Shown here one piece after another: positions 1 to 10,975 of a stretch of 64,000 nt of DNA. A program made the position numbers and the translations under genes. How positions within the stretch are numbered: the stretch's first letter is position 1; every line of letters starts with the position of its first letter. The notes under the pieces are model-generated. The model did no database searches and was not told the origin of the DNA. It saw nothing but the letters and a program-made list of their open reading frames with translations. Source of the stretch: Zhengitettix transpicula (Eukaryota; Arthropoda; Insecta; Orthoptera; Tetrigidae); NCBI GenBank assembly GCA_037074705.1, contig CM073591.1:177283432-177347431 (forward strand). The letters are read 5' to 3'.

Positions 1-355
1 TGACTTCAGGGCAGTTTCGACTTTTTTTCTCAAGTGTTTTCTCGTCGCCACCTGTTATTATTGAGTTCGTGTCATCGGCATAAATAACTGATTTTATAGG
101 TTTGATGCAGTCTGGAAGGCCATTTATGTACAAAAGAAAAAGCAGAGGTCCAAGAATCGACCCCTGCGGGATCCCACAAGTTATTTCTTTCCAATCAGAG
201 ACATAAATAGTGCCGCCATTATTGTCTATGCCGACTTTTTGCTTTCGATTAGTAAGGTAGGATTTGAAAAGTAAGGGAGAATTTTCCCTAATTCCGTAAA
301 ACTCCAGTTTATCTAGTAAAATTTAGTGATCAACCATGTCGAATGCTTTGGAGAG
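1..355 (-). pseudogene. non-LTR retrotransposon reverse transcriptase fragment (copy 1)
   Basis: Read on the minus strand, the region translates as the central part of a LINE reverse transcriptase: the GIPQGSILGPLLF motif near 125-175, then a YADD catalytic box near 85-95. Upstream the frame reads DMVDH-stop-ILLDKLE, so a stop codon (TAA near 325) breaks the protein. Jockey/CR1-type RTs have this motif order. It is a 5'- and 3'-truncated fragment cut by the window edge. The same fragment recurs at 1388-1672, with the same stop. Confidence 0.8.
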
Positions 356-2703
356 CAAATATCCCTGTTACTTTTAATTTGTACCTGTTAGACTAACTTT
401 ACACGAAATTAGCAGCCCGTTGGCGATCCTCAAATTGTAATGTTGTAATTTAAGTCATTGATTTAATTAACCGTTAACACAAAATACATGACTTATATTG
501 AGTTCAGAAAGATACTCTTCCTCTCAGGGTCCACGTGGACTCGTGCTAAAGTACTGATGTCTTCCAATACCGGATCAAGTCGTATTGATCTATTACTTTT
601 GAATAAAACTACCATAATTTATTATCCTTAAATACCTCACACTACATCTCCTACAAAACCACTATTCTCTCCCTAATGGAGGGAAAGTGGTCAGCAAATT
701 CCAGGTGAAGGGACGCACTGTTCTACAGCCCTGCTCGGAGGGATGTCCAGCAATACTATGAGATTAAGTGACCTTCAATTGAATATTGTAATGATTAAAA
801 GAAATAATTTATTAAATTGCCCCACGTTGTGTAACCAAAAATGTAATGAGCAAAAATAAAGGTTAATTAAAGGAATTACTTAACAAAATGATTATGATTA
901 AAAAACTTTTGATTTGCCAAAAATTAATTTAACAGATGTTCATTTAGTTGTTTTATAAATGATTTGCTGTAGGTTGGCACGCCGAATTCAAGAATTCAAA
1001 ATTAAAAAACAAATATTTTTTTATTTATAATTGGTGGCGTTCAAAGTAAAATACAAGCTTTTATATTTCATAAACAATAAAAATTAATAACTCTTCTTCT
1101 CAGGGTCTTTAACTGGGTTTGATAAGTAAGAACAATCAATAATTATAAATTAAAAAATTAACAATTCAACCAAATTGAAAGGAACGGAATACGAAATCTA
1201 AGTAAAAATGAAAAGAACGAAATCTGACTAATACCCTTAATTACCGTTTACAGAATTTAATTAGTTTGGTTTGTACTCACAAATGTCCTGCTAGTACCAG
1301 ACTTAGTTTTCGGAGTTTAGGGACACAATTCACTAAAAAAAACATTAATCACTGATTCTACACATCATGATCAAAACACACGGTTGTGTCATCGGCATAA
1401 ATAACTGATTTTATAGGTTTGATGCAATCTGGAAGGCCATTTATGTACAAAAGAAAAAGCAGAGGTCCAAGAATCGACCCCTGCGGGATCCCACAAGTTA
1501 TTTCTTTCCAATCAGAGACATAAATAGTGCCGCCATTATTGTCTATGCCGACTTTTTGCTTTCGATTAGTAAGGTAGGATTTGAAAAGTAAGGGAGAATT
1601 TTCCCTAATTCCGTAAAACTCCAGTTTATCTAGTAAAATTTAGTGATCAACCATGTCGAATGCTTTGGAGAGCAAATATCCCTGTTACTTTTAATTTGTA
1701 CCTGTTAGACTAACTTTACACGAAATTAGCAGCCCGTTGGCGATCCTCAAATTGTAATATTGTAATTTTAAGTCATTGATTTAATTAACCGTTAACACAA
1801 AATACATGACTTATATTGAGTTCAGAAAGATACTCTTCCTCTCAGGGTCCACGTGGACTCGTGCTAAAGTACTGATGTCTTCCAATACCGGATCTAGTCG
1901 TATTGATCTATTACTTTTGAATAAAACTACCATAATTTATTATCCTTAAATACCTCACACTACATCTCCTACAAAACCACTATTCTCTCCCTAATGGAGG
2001 GAAAGTGGTCAGCAAATTCCAGGTGAAGGGACGCACTGTTCTACAGCCCTGCTCGGAGGGATGTCCAGAAATATTATGAGATTAAGTGACCTTCAATTGA
2101 ATATTGTAATGATTAAAAGAAATAATTTATTAAATTGCCCCACGTTGTGTAACCAAAAATGTAATGAGCAAAAATAAAGGTTAATTAAAGGAATTACTTA
2201 ACAAAATGAATATGATTAAAAAACTTTTGATTTGCCAAAAATTAATTTAACAGATGTTCATTTAGTTGTTTTATAAATGATTTGCTCTAGGTTGGCACGC
2301 CGAATTCAAGAATTCAAAATTAAAAACCAAATATTTTTTTATTTATAATTGGTGGCGTTCAAAGTAAAATACAATCTTTTATATTTCACAAACAATAAAA
2401 ATTAATAACTCTTCTTCTCAGGGTCTTTCACTGGGTTTGATAAGTAAGAACAATCAAAAATTATAAATTAAAGAATTAACAATTCAACCAAATTGAAAGG
2501 AACGGAATACGAAATCTAAGTAAAAATGAAAAGAACGAAATCTGACTAATACCCTTAATTACCGTTTACAGAATTTAATTAGTTTGGTTTGTACTTACAA
2601 ATGTCCTGCTAGTACCAGACTTAGTTTTCGGAGTTTAGGGACACAATTCACTAAAAAAACATTAATCACTGATTCTACACATCATGATCAAAACACACAG
2701 TTG
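71..2703. repeat. 1.32-kb direct tandem duplication (two units)
   Basis: Sequence from 71 to about 1387 is repeated nearly base for base from 1388 to about 2703 (offset 1317). Differences are scattered single bases and small indels. Each unit contains, in order, a minus-strand LINE RT fragment, an LTR-like piece with a TCTCAGGGTCCACGTGG box, a reverse-oriented primer-binding-like site (about 822-840 and 2139-2157) and the start of a larger LTR. The first unit's LTR is cut at the unit junction, while the second continues to 3128. High identity suggests a recent duplication, or an assembly duplication. Confidence 0.85.
1388..1672 (-). pseudogene. non-LTR retrotransposon RT fragment (copy 2)
   Basis: Second copy of the RT fragment in the tandem duplication. 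It keeps GIPQGSILGPLLF and the same internal stop in the DH-stop-ILLDKLE stretch. It starts just downstream of the catalytic YADD codons, so it is shorter than copy 1. No intact ORF. Confidence 0.75.
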
Positions 2704-3128
2704 TAGTTCTTGTATTATTCCTCCGGGAACTCGATCAGCCGCACCTCCGGTCAACAGTCGGACGTATTATTTCTCAATGCCTTTTTGCGGAAAAATGTTA
2801 TTTCGGTACTCGTATGTATCTGAATGTGGCGCTAAACTTTTTGTTTCAGCTTTGCGGTTTTTATAACGTGTCTTTCCATCCAGACCTTTTTACTTGGATT
2901 TTTAAGTCTCTCAATGGAATTTTTAAGCTTGGACCACCGCTGTTCGTACTCTTAAATTTTGCTCCCTCTCTCGACCATAATATAAGCCAGACTGAATTCA
3001 GCCAGTCCTAGCAGCTCGCAACAAAGACCGCCGACAAAAAGCCTGCCGTCATTGTCGTCTTTAAGAATTTGTACCGCTAAACAATCCAATTATTTAAACA
3101 ATTAATGGCCTCCTTAATTAGTATTACA
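2160..3128 (-). repeat. LTR (Ty3/gypsy-type family F1), 969 bp
   Basis: Starts TGTAATGAGC and ends TAGTATTACA, the TG..CA ends of an LTR. Immediately left (2139-2157) is the reverse complement of TGGTTACACAACGTGGGGC, close to the tRNA-Lys-type primer-binding site TGGCGCCCAACGTGGGGC, so the element reads on the minus strand and its body lay to the left. Internally it carries the family box TCTCAGGGTCTTTCACTGGG near 2417. A truncated copy lies at 841-1387. Related LTRs occur at 36698, 38650, 44425, 48060 and 59538. Confidence 0.65.
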
Positions 3129-3404
3129 ATATATAAATATATTAATGTTTTTTCTTATTTATATATTTTAGATTTCCTTTGCCCAGTTAATAATAGAATT
3201 AATAAATTTATGATTTTATTAAATATATGATGATTTGGTTTCCCCTCCTTTCATGAACACATACGAATTGAAATTCCAATTATAATATATATATATAAAT
3301 AATATAAAGGAACAGAAACATTATAGCACGAGTTCCATGTTTACCGTTCTAACAATCACTCAAAAACTTGCCGAAGTTTTATACCAGCGGATCATTCCAT
3401 ATGC
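3129..3404. other. AT-rich spacer, no gene seen
   Basis: About 275 bp of low-complexity AT-rich sequence with a short (AT)n run near 3285-3300, between an LTR and a copia relic. No coding or RNA signature recognised. Confidence 0.5.
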
Positions 3405-4470
3405 TTGTCTCATGTAAAGGGTTTCGTTAGAATATCAGCAAACATTCTCTCTGTTGGAACTTGAGCTTCATCTTCTTGATTGGAACGAAATACTTGACGA
3501 ATGAAATGATATTTAGGATCAATATGTTTCGATCTGCTGTGGTGTGACGAATTTTCTGCCTAGAATTTGGCTCCGTCCGTTCGTTGAAGATCGTAAATCA
3601 GCGAAATCCTTGAATTCCACCTCAGAAAGGAAATTTTACAGGTAGACGGTTTCCTTCACAGCGTCGGAGATGGACATATATTCTGCTACGGTAGTCGATA
3701 ATGCCATCGTTCTCTGTTTCCGTGATTTCCAAGATACTTCAGCGCCACAGCGAACAAAGCCGTATCCAGTGTGTGATCGTCAGTCCAGAGTACAGTTTCC
3801 CCAATTGAACGTCTGTGTAACCTTGTATTTGGAAGTCATTCTTGATGAATGTCAACCTCTGGTCGACTGTCCCTTGGAGGTAGCGGAGTAGGTCCCACGC
3901 CCTTTGCGACGACCCAGTGTTCATTCTTATAGCAAGAATTGAATTAGCTCACCGCGCTGACTGCATGCGTGATATCCGGGCGAGTGCCAGTTGTGGCATA
4001 CATCAATGCTGCAACCAAATCGCGATAAGGGTATATCTTGGCATAGTTTTCTCAAGCGTCTCACTCCTTAATCAATTTTTTACCAAAGGCTAGAAGTGTG
4101 CCAACTGGCTTACATTTGTACATGTTGAAGCATCTGAGCACTTCTTGTATGTATCCCTTCTGTGAGAGCGAAATTCCAGTTTTATCTTGAGGTATTTCGA
4201 TATCTTATCTGTTCCAATTCCTTGACTCGGTATATATTCGCGAGTTTTGACTTGATCTCGGCTTCTCTGTGATGGTCAGAAGAAAAGATAAAGATGTAAT
4301 CTACTTAGATTAAGATGTAATTCCGTCTTCTTTCCTCTGTGTAAACACATGAATTATAAACGGTTAGGGAGAGACCGATCTTGCGAATACTCTCTTCTAG
4401 CTTCACGTAGCACTGACGACCCACTTGACGTAGTCCGTAGGTCTACATGGCTTTGTCGAGGTGGCTCACT
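3405..4470 (-). pseudogene. Ty1/copia pol relic (RT to RNase H C-terminus)
   Basis: Minus-strand translation gives copia landmarks in the expected order: TYGLRQVGRQCY near 4400-4450; a decayed YVDD region (VDYIFIFSSD) near 4270-4300; LMYATTGTRPDITHAVS near 3960-4010; LLRYLQGTVDQRL near 3850-3890; and the family's C-terminal HIDPKYHFIRQVF then PTERMFADILTKPF near 3410-3530. Several stops and frameshifts separate the blocks, so no functional protein remains. No LTRs of this element were recognised. Confidence 0.85.
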
Positions 4471-4585
4471 GTATTTCGTTTACCAAAATTTTCAGTAGGG
4501 AACATGTCCTTTTTGAAACATCAGGGCCTTCGTCTAGTTCTCTTCTGCGTCATAGTCAACATTTATGGTATCTCCATATATTTAA

Positions 4586-4651
4586 CCCTTTGCACTCGAG
4601 CTTGAAGACAATTTTAAGTGGCTCCGCTCCGGATCCCTCGAGTGCAAAGGG
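4586..4651. mobile_element. 66-bp piggyBac-like MITE with TTAA target duplication
   Basis: Perfect 15-bp terminal inverted repeats, CCCTTTGCACTCGAG at 4586-4600 and its reverse complement at 4637-4651, flanked on both sides by TTAA (4582-4585 and 4652-4655). TTAA duplication plus a CCCTTT-starting repeat is the signature of piggyBac-superfamily ends. Only 36 bp lie between the repeats, so it is an extremely small internal-deletion derivative. Confidence 0.8.
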
Positions 4652-4655
4652 TTAA

Positions 4656-5019
4656 TAATTGATTAAATCTCTACGAAATTTGTCTGTGTATATCACAATA
4701 TACAACTAGAAAAAATTAGATACTACGGAATTAAGAATATGTCTCATTCGTTGTTTTGTTCTTATTTATCAACAGGAAGAACTCATATCGGCAAATAATT
4801 AGTTCAAAGTATCACGTTGCCGAAGGTTAACTTCACTTTTAAGATGCTAAAATGCAATGGTATTAGAACAATTGCACTCAATACTGTCAGTTTCACTCAG
4901 CTGGAGGTCATTTTTAAACCCTAGTTTTGTTATGGATGGGTAATATCTTTGGACTGTTTATCAAATTAGGATTAGAACATAATTTCTATTTTTAAACAAT
5001 TAGTTCATACCGAGCAATT
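4656..5019. other. no gene seen; probably decayed LINE sequence
   Basis: AT-rich, with stops in all frames. It lies directly 5' of the recognisable RT motif at 5030, so it may be the decayed upstream part of that LINE, but I could not align it. Confidence 0.35.
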
Positions 5020-6145
5020 ATAAGGTTGGAGTTTCACAGGGTTATATATTAGGTCCCTTAATATTCATTATTATATATTAACATATCAAATATATACCCT
5101 TGATTTTTCTAATCCATACAAGTATATTAATAAAATCAATAGAGATATTCTGGAAGAGGTTCATAGTAATATATTTAATACTATTATAAAATGATTTTCC
5201 GTTTAACTGTGACTGTAATAAAACACATACAGTGCTGTTTCACACAACAAATTCTGCTTTAAATCCAGTAACTTTAGCAAGATATATGATTACTGAAGCG
5301 GAAAAGTAGAAAATTCTTATGTAATTCACTAGATAATGAAGTTAACTGAAAAGAATGTGTTCTTATTTTAATAAATTAGCTCAGACCAGTAACAGACGCA
5401 GTCAGAGTTATGTCTTATTACCGTGATATGAAAACTGCAAAACTAATATATACGGCGTATTTCTATTCCTTAATGTCTTATAGAATTATATTTCGGAGTA
5501 ACTTCATAGGTAAAAATAAGTTATTTTTAGTTCAAGCGCGAGTAAATATGATAATGTGTCAGGTAAATTCATATCACGCAGAGAGCTATTCAATAAATTG
5601 GTCAATTCATTTATTCACTGATGGTATTTTTAATAAATAAATTTAATAACAACTTGGATGTTCATTCATTTAATACAAGAAATAAAAATAATTTACATAA
5701 GAGTTATAGGTTTGTATCGGTTGCACAAAAAATGGTGGAATATACGGGAACGTCATTTTTAACAAATTTTCTGATGGCATTAAAGAATTAACAAACACTC
5801 CCGTTTCAATCAAATTGAGCTTAAAAAATATACTCAGCCTCTCATTTTACTCTGTAAATGTTTTATTTGGAATATAATTGTATTTAGTAGTAAACGTGGG
5901 TGTAAATAATTGGAATTATTGACATATTTAAGAGTGAAAATAATAATAATATTGATTTTATAATGTCAACATTTAATTTTATTCATTTGGTGCTGACAAA
6001 AAAATTAAGATGTTATGTTATTATACATGATTATTATGTAAATTAAGGTATTAGTTACTTACATACACGTCCGAAAAAATGTAAAATGTATGTCGCTATC
6101 CACATCTATGGAATAAAGAAATTATTCTATTCTATTCTATAATCG
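5020..6145 (+). pseudogene. LINE (non-LTR retrotransposon) 3' portion, decayed
   Basis: Begins with VGVSQGYILGPLIF at 5024-5075, a degraded GVPQGSILGPL RT motif, followed by an in-frame stop. Downstream the C-terminal LINE region is recognisable as AYFYSLMSYRIIFRSN (about 5455-5505) and HSFNTRNKNNLHKS (about 5660-5705). The end has a short 3' UTR with AATAAAG and an ATTCT-type simple tail (6113-6140), as in jockey-like LINE ends. Multiple stops and indels: a dead copy. Confidence 0.75.
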
Positions 6146-6171
6146 GTATATTATACCATATAGTATATAAA

Positions 6172-6889
6172 ATGATTGCCATCGGTTCCATCAGATCAAG
6201 AAAAGTCAATCATTGCCTTCAAACTAACCTTTCTCTAAATAGGGAAAATGAGAAACTCCACCACCACTGCTGTATCGTAAAGAATATTTTTAAGAAAAGT
6301 ACAGATAAATATTTATCCTTACAAAGTTATCGACCAACATCATTTAGTAATGGATTCTCGCCAGCTGAGTTGTTGATGCGAACATTAGTGCCTTCTCGAC
6401 CATCTGAGCTAAAGCCAAAATTACCGAATTCGTGGCAACTTCGGAAGAATGAAAGTAATTATAGAAAGCGTCAAGAAGATAATTTTAATCGGCGACACGG
6501 AGTTCATGAACTATCAGAACTTCAGCCCCGAGATAAAGTCTGGATTGCAGACTTGAGACAATATGGAGTGATTAAAAATATGTCAAAGGCTCCTCGATCT
6601 TATATTATAAATACGGAGATACTGTTCGGAGAAATCTATTCCATTTGGTACCCAGTGAGAACGACTTTATTTCAAACGCTATAGGAAACCAAAGAGAGAT
6701 GACACAGGCCAACGCTGAAGGAGACCTTCAGGTAGAGGGAAGAGAAGAGGAGGTGGAGTGTCATAAAGAAGATTCGGCAGATTACAATCAAATTGTACAA
6801 ACTTCCCGATATGGACGTCAGATTAAAAAACCCGATAGACTTATTTATCATGTGTTTTTATGTTGTTGTGTAATTCTTAAAGGGGTGGA
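6172..6889 (+). pseudogene. Ty3/gypsy integrase C-terminal relic
   Basis: Residues such as NGFSPAELLMRT, YRKRQEDNFNRRHGVHEL and LQPRDKVWIADL match the C-terminal half of gypsy integrases (post-DDE region and GPY/F-like basic module). The frame shifts near 6650, and the tail (TSRYGRQIKKPDRLIY, ending near 6855) continues in another frame, as in the tails of these polyproteins. Protease, RT and the integrase core are missing. It is followed by a polypurine tract and LTR. Confidence 0.8.
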
Positions 6890-7346
6890 TGTATATTTTT
6901 TTATTGTTTCACCTTGTTATTTTGAATATTAGGTTTCACATATAGTTAAGTAACTTAGTTTGGAGAAGTTTCCGTCATGGTTGCAAAAATTCTGGCCAGT
7001 AGTAGTAATACTAAAATAAATCAACCAATAACAGATTTGAAATGTTCTCTTATAAGTATGCTGGCGTTTGAGCACGGGGTAGTGTAGAATACGGTTTTGT
7101 AGAATGTGTCAATTGTAAATCTGCCGTACAGTACTCAAGAGAATTCCAGTATTTCCTGTTCTGCGAACCTACCACTTAACCTATGAAAATTTATGCAAGA
7201 TGATTTACCAGATATATTTTCACGCACATGGCGTGGGAAAGTCTAAATAATATAAAGGCAACTGCATGTTCGCTCTGCCAAATTCTTCATTTTTGCTGTT
7301 TTAAGTTAGATCATCAAAGGTAAGTTTCACATATCTGCACATTACA
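6890..7346 (+). repeat. 3' LTR of the gypsy relic, 457 bp
   Basis: The purine-rich tract AAAGGGGTGGA (6879-6889) immediately precedes TGTATATTTT, and the segment closes with CACATTACA at 7346, giving TG..CA ends. It contains a TATA-like AATATAAAG near 7247. The position just after an integrase tail fits a 3' LTR. No 5' partner was found, so the end is inferred. Confidence 0.55.
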
Positions 7347-7597
7347 GCTGGATGGGATTTTAACTAAGAAATTTTTCTAATTGTATTTAATGTTAGTCCT
7401 TAATGGATCATCATATTAGTAAATTATTTATTTATCCACATTCTGCAAATGAATCAAAAATAATTTTTATTGCATTTTACCGGTGTAATGCATTTTGTAA
7501 ATGTGATATATATACCATATAAAGATGAGCAAGTGTGAAAGTTTCAATCTGCATGGCGTCGTACATATGGTGTGCGTAATATATATATAGTGATATA

Positions 7598-8115
7598 TTG
7601 ATAATTCGAACGTTTAGAATTAAAATTCGAGATTTTTCTCACTCCCTTGAATTATATATTAAAATTTTACACAAAGTTTTTCTTCAGTCGCAAATTAATG
7701 TAAAGGCAGAAGTACAACATTTTTTTTATGAACGACTTAGTGTACAAAGCCTTTTTGCAGACTTATCCATTAACAATAACCAAAATTCAAAAATAGCTGT
7801 CCGTGATGCAGCACGAATGTGGCGAACTGCTTGGTGACAAGTGACTGAAAAAACGACAGCGAAAAGGATTTATCACGAAAAATGAGTAAGCTGAATCGTT
7901 GGATGAAGATGTTCTTCCCCCAGCCACCTGGAGCGAAAGTACGGACATTATCTTGGACGAAAACCTGACAGTGTGTGGGGAGATTTCATATAAATATATT
8001 TTAGCAGCCGTTTTGAAAATGAAAGATAGAGATTCGTCTAATGAAAAGGAGAAAGAACAACTTGAAGCTGAAGATATGCCGATTTCCTCGTCATGTGCGT
8101 GAACTTCGTCAGTAC
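7598..8115 (+). pseudogene. Tigger/pogo transposase C-terminal relic
   Basis: The reading KIAVRDAARMWRTAW-stop-QVTEKT resembles the conserved VxDAxxMxxxAWxxVTxxTIxNCF block after the DDE core of Tigger/CENP-B-like transposases. Downstream, ENLTVCGEISYKYILAAV followed by an acidic stretch and MPISSSCA resembles the usual acidic C-terminal tail. Stops near 7837 and 7880 and a frame change inactivate it. The N-terminal HTH and most of the catalytic core are absent. Confidence 0.6.
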
Positions 8116-8819
8116 GCAGAGGGAAAAGCCACCGTAACTGTAGCTGTTTCTCTGTCACTATAAGTGCCTGAAGAGTTTGAAAACAGACTATATTCTGAAA
8201 AACTATAAAACAGTTTGAGCTGCTGTTTATTGACTGTATAGGGGTAAATGTGCGATCGCTGTATATTCTATTGAGGACTTAATATAAAAAAATACAATAC
8301 TGTAAAGCCTTAATTACCCTCCAAATAATATAAATATTGAAAAAATACCCAGTTTAGATTAAACTTACGCAGTTAGATATTTTTGGATATTTCGAATTTT
8401 CACCGCTTCCCAACGGCCTCGTATCATCCAACTTGCACTGTATATTTATTATCATATCCAGTGTTAACTTTATAAGCATTGAAGGCAGTGATTCCTTCCA
8501 ATGTAAATATTGCAAGCATTTACGATTTAATATTTTCGTACTGCGATTTGTAAGACACTATTGCCTATAAGATTAATTTAATAAGTAGTTACGTTTTTAA
8601 TATTACTTCTTCAGTATTATTTCGGAACTCCAGATTCGAATTGGTCTTGTGTCTGTTTAGATGTTGTGGTATTTGATCAAATTATTATAAATACTTCTAT
8701 CGTTAAATTTTATTATGCATACATTTTCGGTTAGTTAATTACTTTTGATTTTTAATGGAAAAGAATTTCGTAAAATGAAAAATATGCGTCTGTTTTCAAA
8801 ATTAATAATATTAAAAACA
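8116..8819. other. AT-rich, no gene seen
   Basis: Only short open frames with no recognisable domain. No inverted repeats or tandem repeats noted by eye. Confidence 0.4.
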
Positions 8820-8960
8820 GCCAAATACAGACAAAAGAAGTGATGATATAAATACCTTGTTCCTTTATCATGTGCTAAGAAAACGAAAAGTAGAATACGT
8901 TAGAGCGACACGACTGCACAATGCAGTTGACAAAACTCAAAAGCCTAAGGAAATTTTTTG
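8820..8960 (-). repeat. Penelope-type terminal repeat, copy 1 (truncated)
   Basis: Shares the block AATACAGACAAAAGAAGTGA, then CTTGTTCC..TGTGCTAAGAAAAC and AGAGCGACAC, with copies at 9630-9765 and 22210-22370. This copy lacks the ACAACGTTTC segment that gives the other two a hammerhead-like core. Confidence 0.5.
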
Positions 8961-9629
8961 AAAAAACGAGGAAACGATTCTTTTATATCTGAATGTCTAG
9001 TATCCTATAATTATAGTAAGTGCCATACTTGTTTTAGCACTGATGAATGAACTATAGAAATATCTTGTAACTAGCAAGTTTCATACAATCGTCCATTTCG
9101 TTATATTGTGGAAAAATATACATAACTGATTGATCACTTCTTTTATCTGTATTTGGTTATTATTATTATTATTAAAAAAAATTGTATAACTGCTTAACTT
9201 CTTCGCGGATTTCATGGTGCAACGTTTTTAAAATTTCAACATTAGACCGGTTGCACAGCAATGGTAATGTTTTACCTGCATATAAATGAGATAATTAAGT
9301 GTAGTGTATTGGCATACATGAAAATTGTAAGCAGTCTGTAAGTTTGGATTTTTCCAAAGAGATATATAAACATAATAGAGTGGCTATATCAGCGTTACAG
9401 CGCCCTGGGTGGCAGCAACTAACAACACTGGCCGCCATTTTTTAGTTGGTCCACTTCACCTAAAACCCGATTTATGTTAGGCTACTGATGGTGGACGTTT
9501 TGAAGTTTTTTTTGTTAAAATAAATTGTTTGTTATTATAAATCATGCCAAGCCTACAATTGTAATAATCGTAGTTTGAAAACACATGAAGTATCGTATTT
9601 TAAGTAAGTATCAGCATAATAATAATAAG

Positions 9630-9765
9630 AAGAAAGATAGCCAAATGCAGGCAAAATAAGTGATAACATAAATACCACACAACGTTTCAGGGATCCTTGT
9701 CCTTTCTTCAGGTGCTAAGAAGAGCCTAGAGCGACTAACTGCACTCGTCATTTGACAAAAAAAAA
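9630..9765 (-). ncRNA. Penelope-type repeat with hammerhead-like core (copy 2)
   Basis: On the minus strand: GCAC, then CUGAAGA (fits the CUGANGA core), a short stem II (AGG/CCU), GAAAC, GUU, then GUGU. GCAC can pair with GUGU as stem I, and AC/GU is a minimal stem III, with cleavage expected after GUU. This is the architecture of minimal type-I hammerheads found in Penelope-like elements. It is inserted in the THAP9-like relic. Activity is not shown. Confidence 0.45.
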
Positions 9766-10183
9766 GCTTTGGTGGTGCTGTTGTGTCGCTCTAGACTAGG
9801 AACGGTTACATGTTGCAAATAGAATGACGAGGCTACACATTCAGTATGAGGCACAGAAAATGAAGGTAGACACTAAGCAATTCTGTAGCAGATGCCATGA
9901 TTTTTTGTAGAGACTTGGGTTTGTCTGAATTTGTAAGTTGTGAGGGCACGGTAAAGTTCATAAAAATGGTAGATAAAGCATTTGATTTGTTGAATTCGTG
10001 CAATGTTATGAACAAGGGTACAAAAACTCCTGTGTTTAGAGTTAATAGAGTGACAATATGCAACACAATAGAAACATCTGTACAGTATTTATGAATTTAA
10101 AGCTGTACGATGGGAGTTTATTAATTTGTCAGGGAGGAAGTTGGGTGTGTATGGGATTGTTTTAGATCTTCTCAGTTCGATGC

Positions 10184-10247
10184 AACTGGAGAATCGTTCC
10201 ACACATACTTCTCATAAGAGAAGTATGTGTGGAACGATTCTCCAGTT
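10184..10247. repeat. perfect 30-bp palindrome (hairpin), 4-nt loop
   Basis: Left arm 10184-10213 and right arm 10218-10247 are exact reverse complements separated by ATAA. It sits inside the P-element-like relic and duplicates 30 bp of it in inverted orientation. Confidence 0.9.
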
Positions 10248-10975
10248 CTCAAATTTATATTAAGCAGGAGAATGAGCCAGGACCATTCAGAACCCTTCTT
10301 TTCTTGCATACGAAGATGTGGGAGAAATCGAAATAATCCAAATGCATTCGCAGATAGAACCATCCAAAAGTGCCAATAGTATGGGAGGAATTTTGGAGAC
10401 ATTGGTTGTACCATTTGAAAAAAATAATTTTAAATCTTGTACAGATCACAATTTTGATCTTGATTACGTCCCTGAATATGAGAGATTAACATTATATTCA
10501 GAAAAAGTGGTAGAATATATTTCAGGAAGTGTTGTACGGATTTGAAAGTGTTTAGGTTGTTTAGAGGTTCTCCTTGCTCCTCGCTCTCAAAGAAAAACTG
10601 GATTGATTAAGATAAAGGACTTTAAAGACAAGTTAATCAACCCGTCTAAAGACGTTGTGAAATTTTTTACACTTGCTGAAAAAGTATTGAGGAATAACGA
10701 AACACAAATATGAAAGAAGAATTTGCTATTAAAATTGTGTGTGGAGGTATTCCGGATGTTGGGACATAAACAAATTTTATTTTGTGAATTCGACTATTTA
10801 ATAGTTTTGGCCGAATTTAGTGAGGAAACTCGCTACTCAATTTTAATAAAGGTTTTATTAAAACATTACTTCAATTGCAGAATTCGTTATATGTGTAAAG
10901 AAATAGCAATGGATGAAAGAGGACGCAACATAAGGCAATTGTATACAAAACTGATATTATTTAAAGGCCAATAAA

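Larger units (their letters stand above)
9540..10975 (+). pseudogene. P-element/THAP9-like transposase relic
   Basis: An N-terminal THAP-like start (C-QAYNCNNRSLKTHEVSYFK) reads from about 9545 to 9603. After a repeat-bearing interval, 9935-10000 reads FVSCEGTVKFIKMVDKAFDLLNS, the 'xxTVxFIxxxDxLFDxLNS' block of P-type transposases. 10435-10545 gives LYSEKVVEYISGSVVR, followed by NPSKDVVKFFTLAEKV near 10640-10690. The end (10930-10974) reads RQLYTKLILFKGQ, matching the family's RxKLTKLILFxxQ C-terminus. Stops and frameshifts are many. The GTP-binding/RNase H core is not intact. Confidence 0.75.

Noticed and set aside
7787..8158. 123-codon minus-strand frame
   Set aside because: Antisense to the Tigger-like C-terminal tail; low-complexity Ser/Phe shadow of the acidic region.
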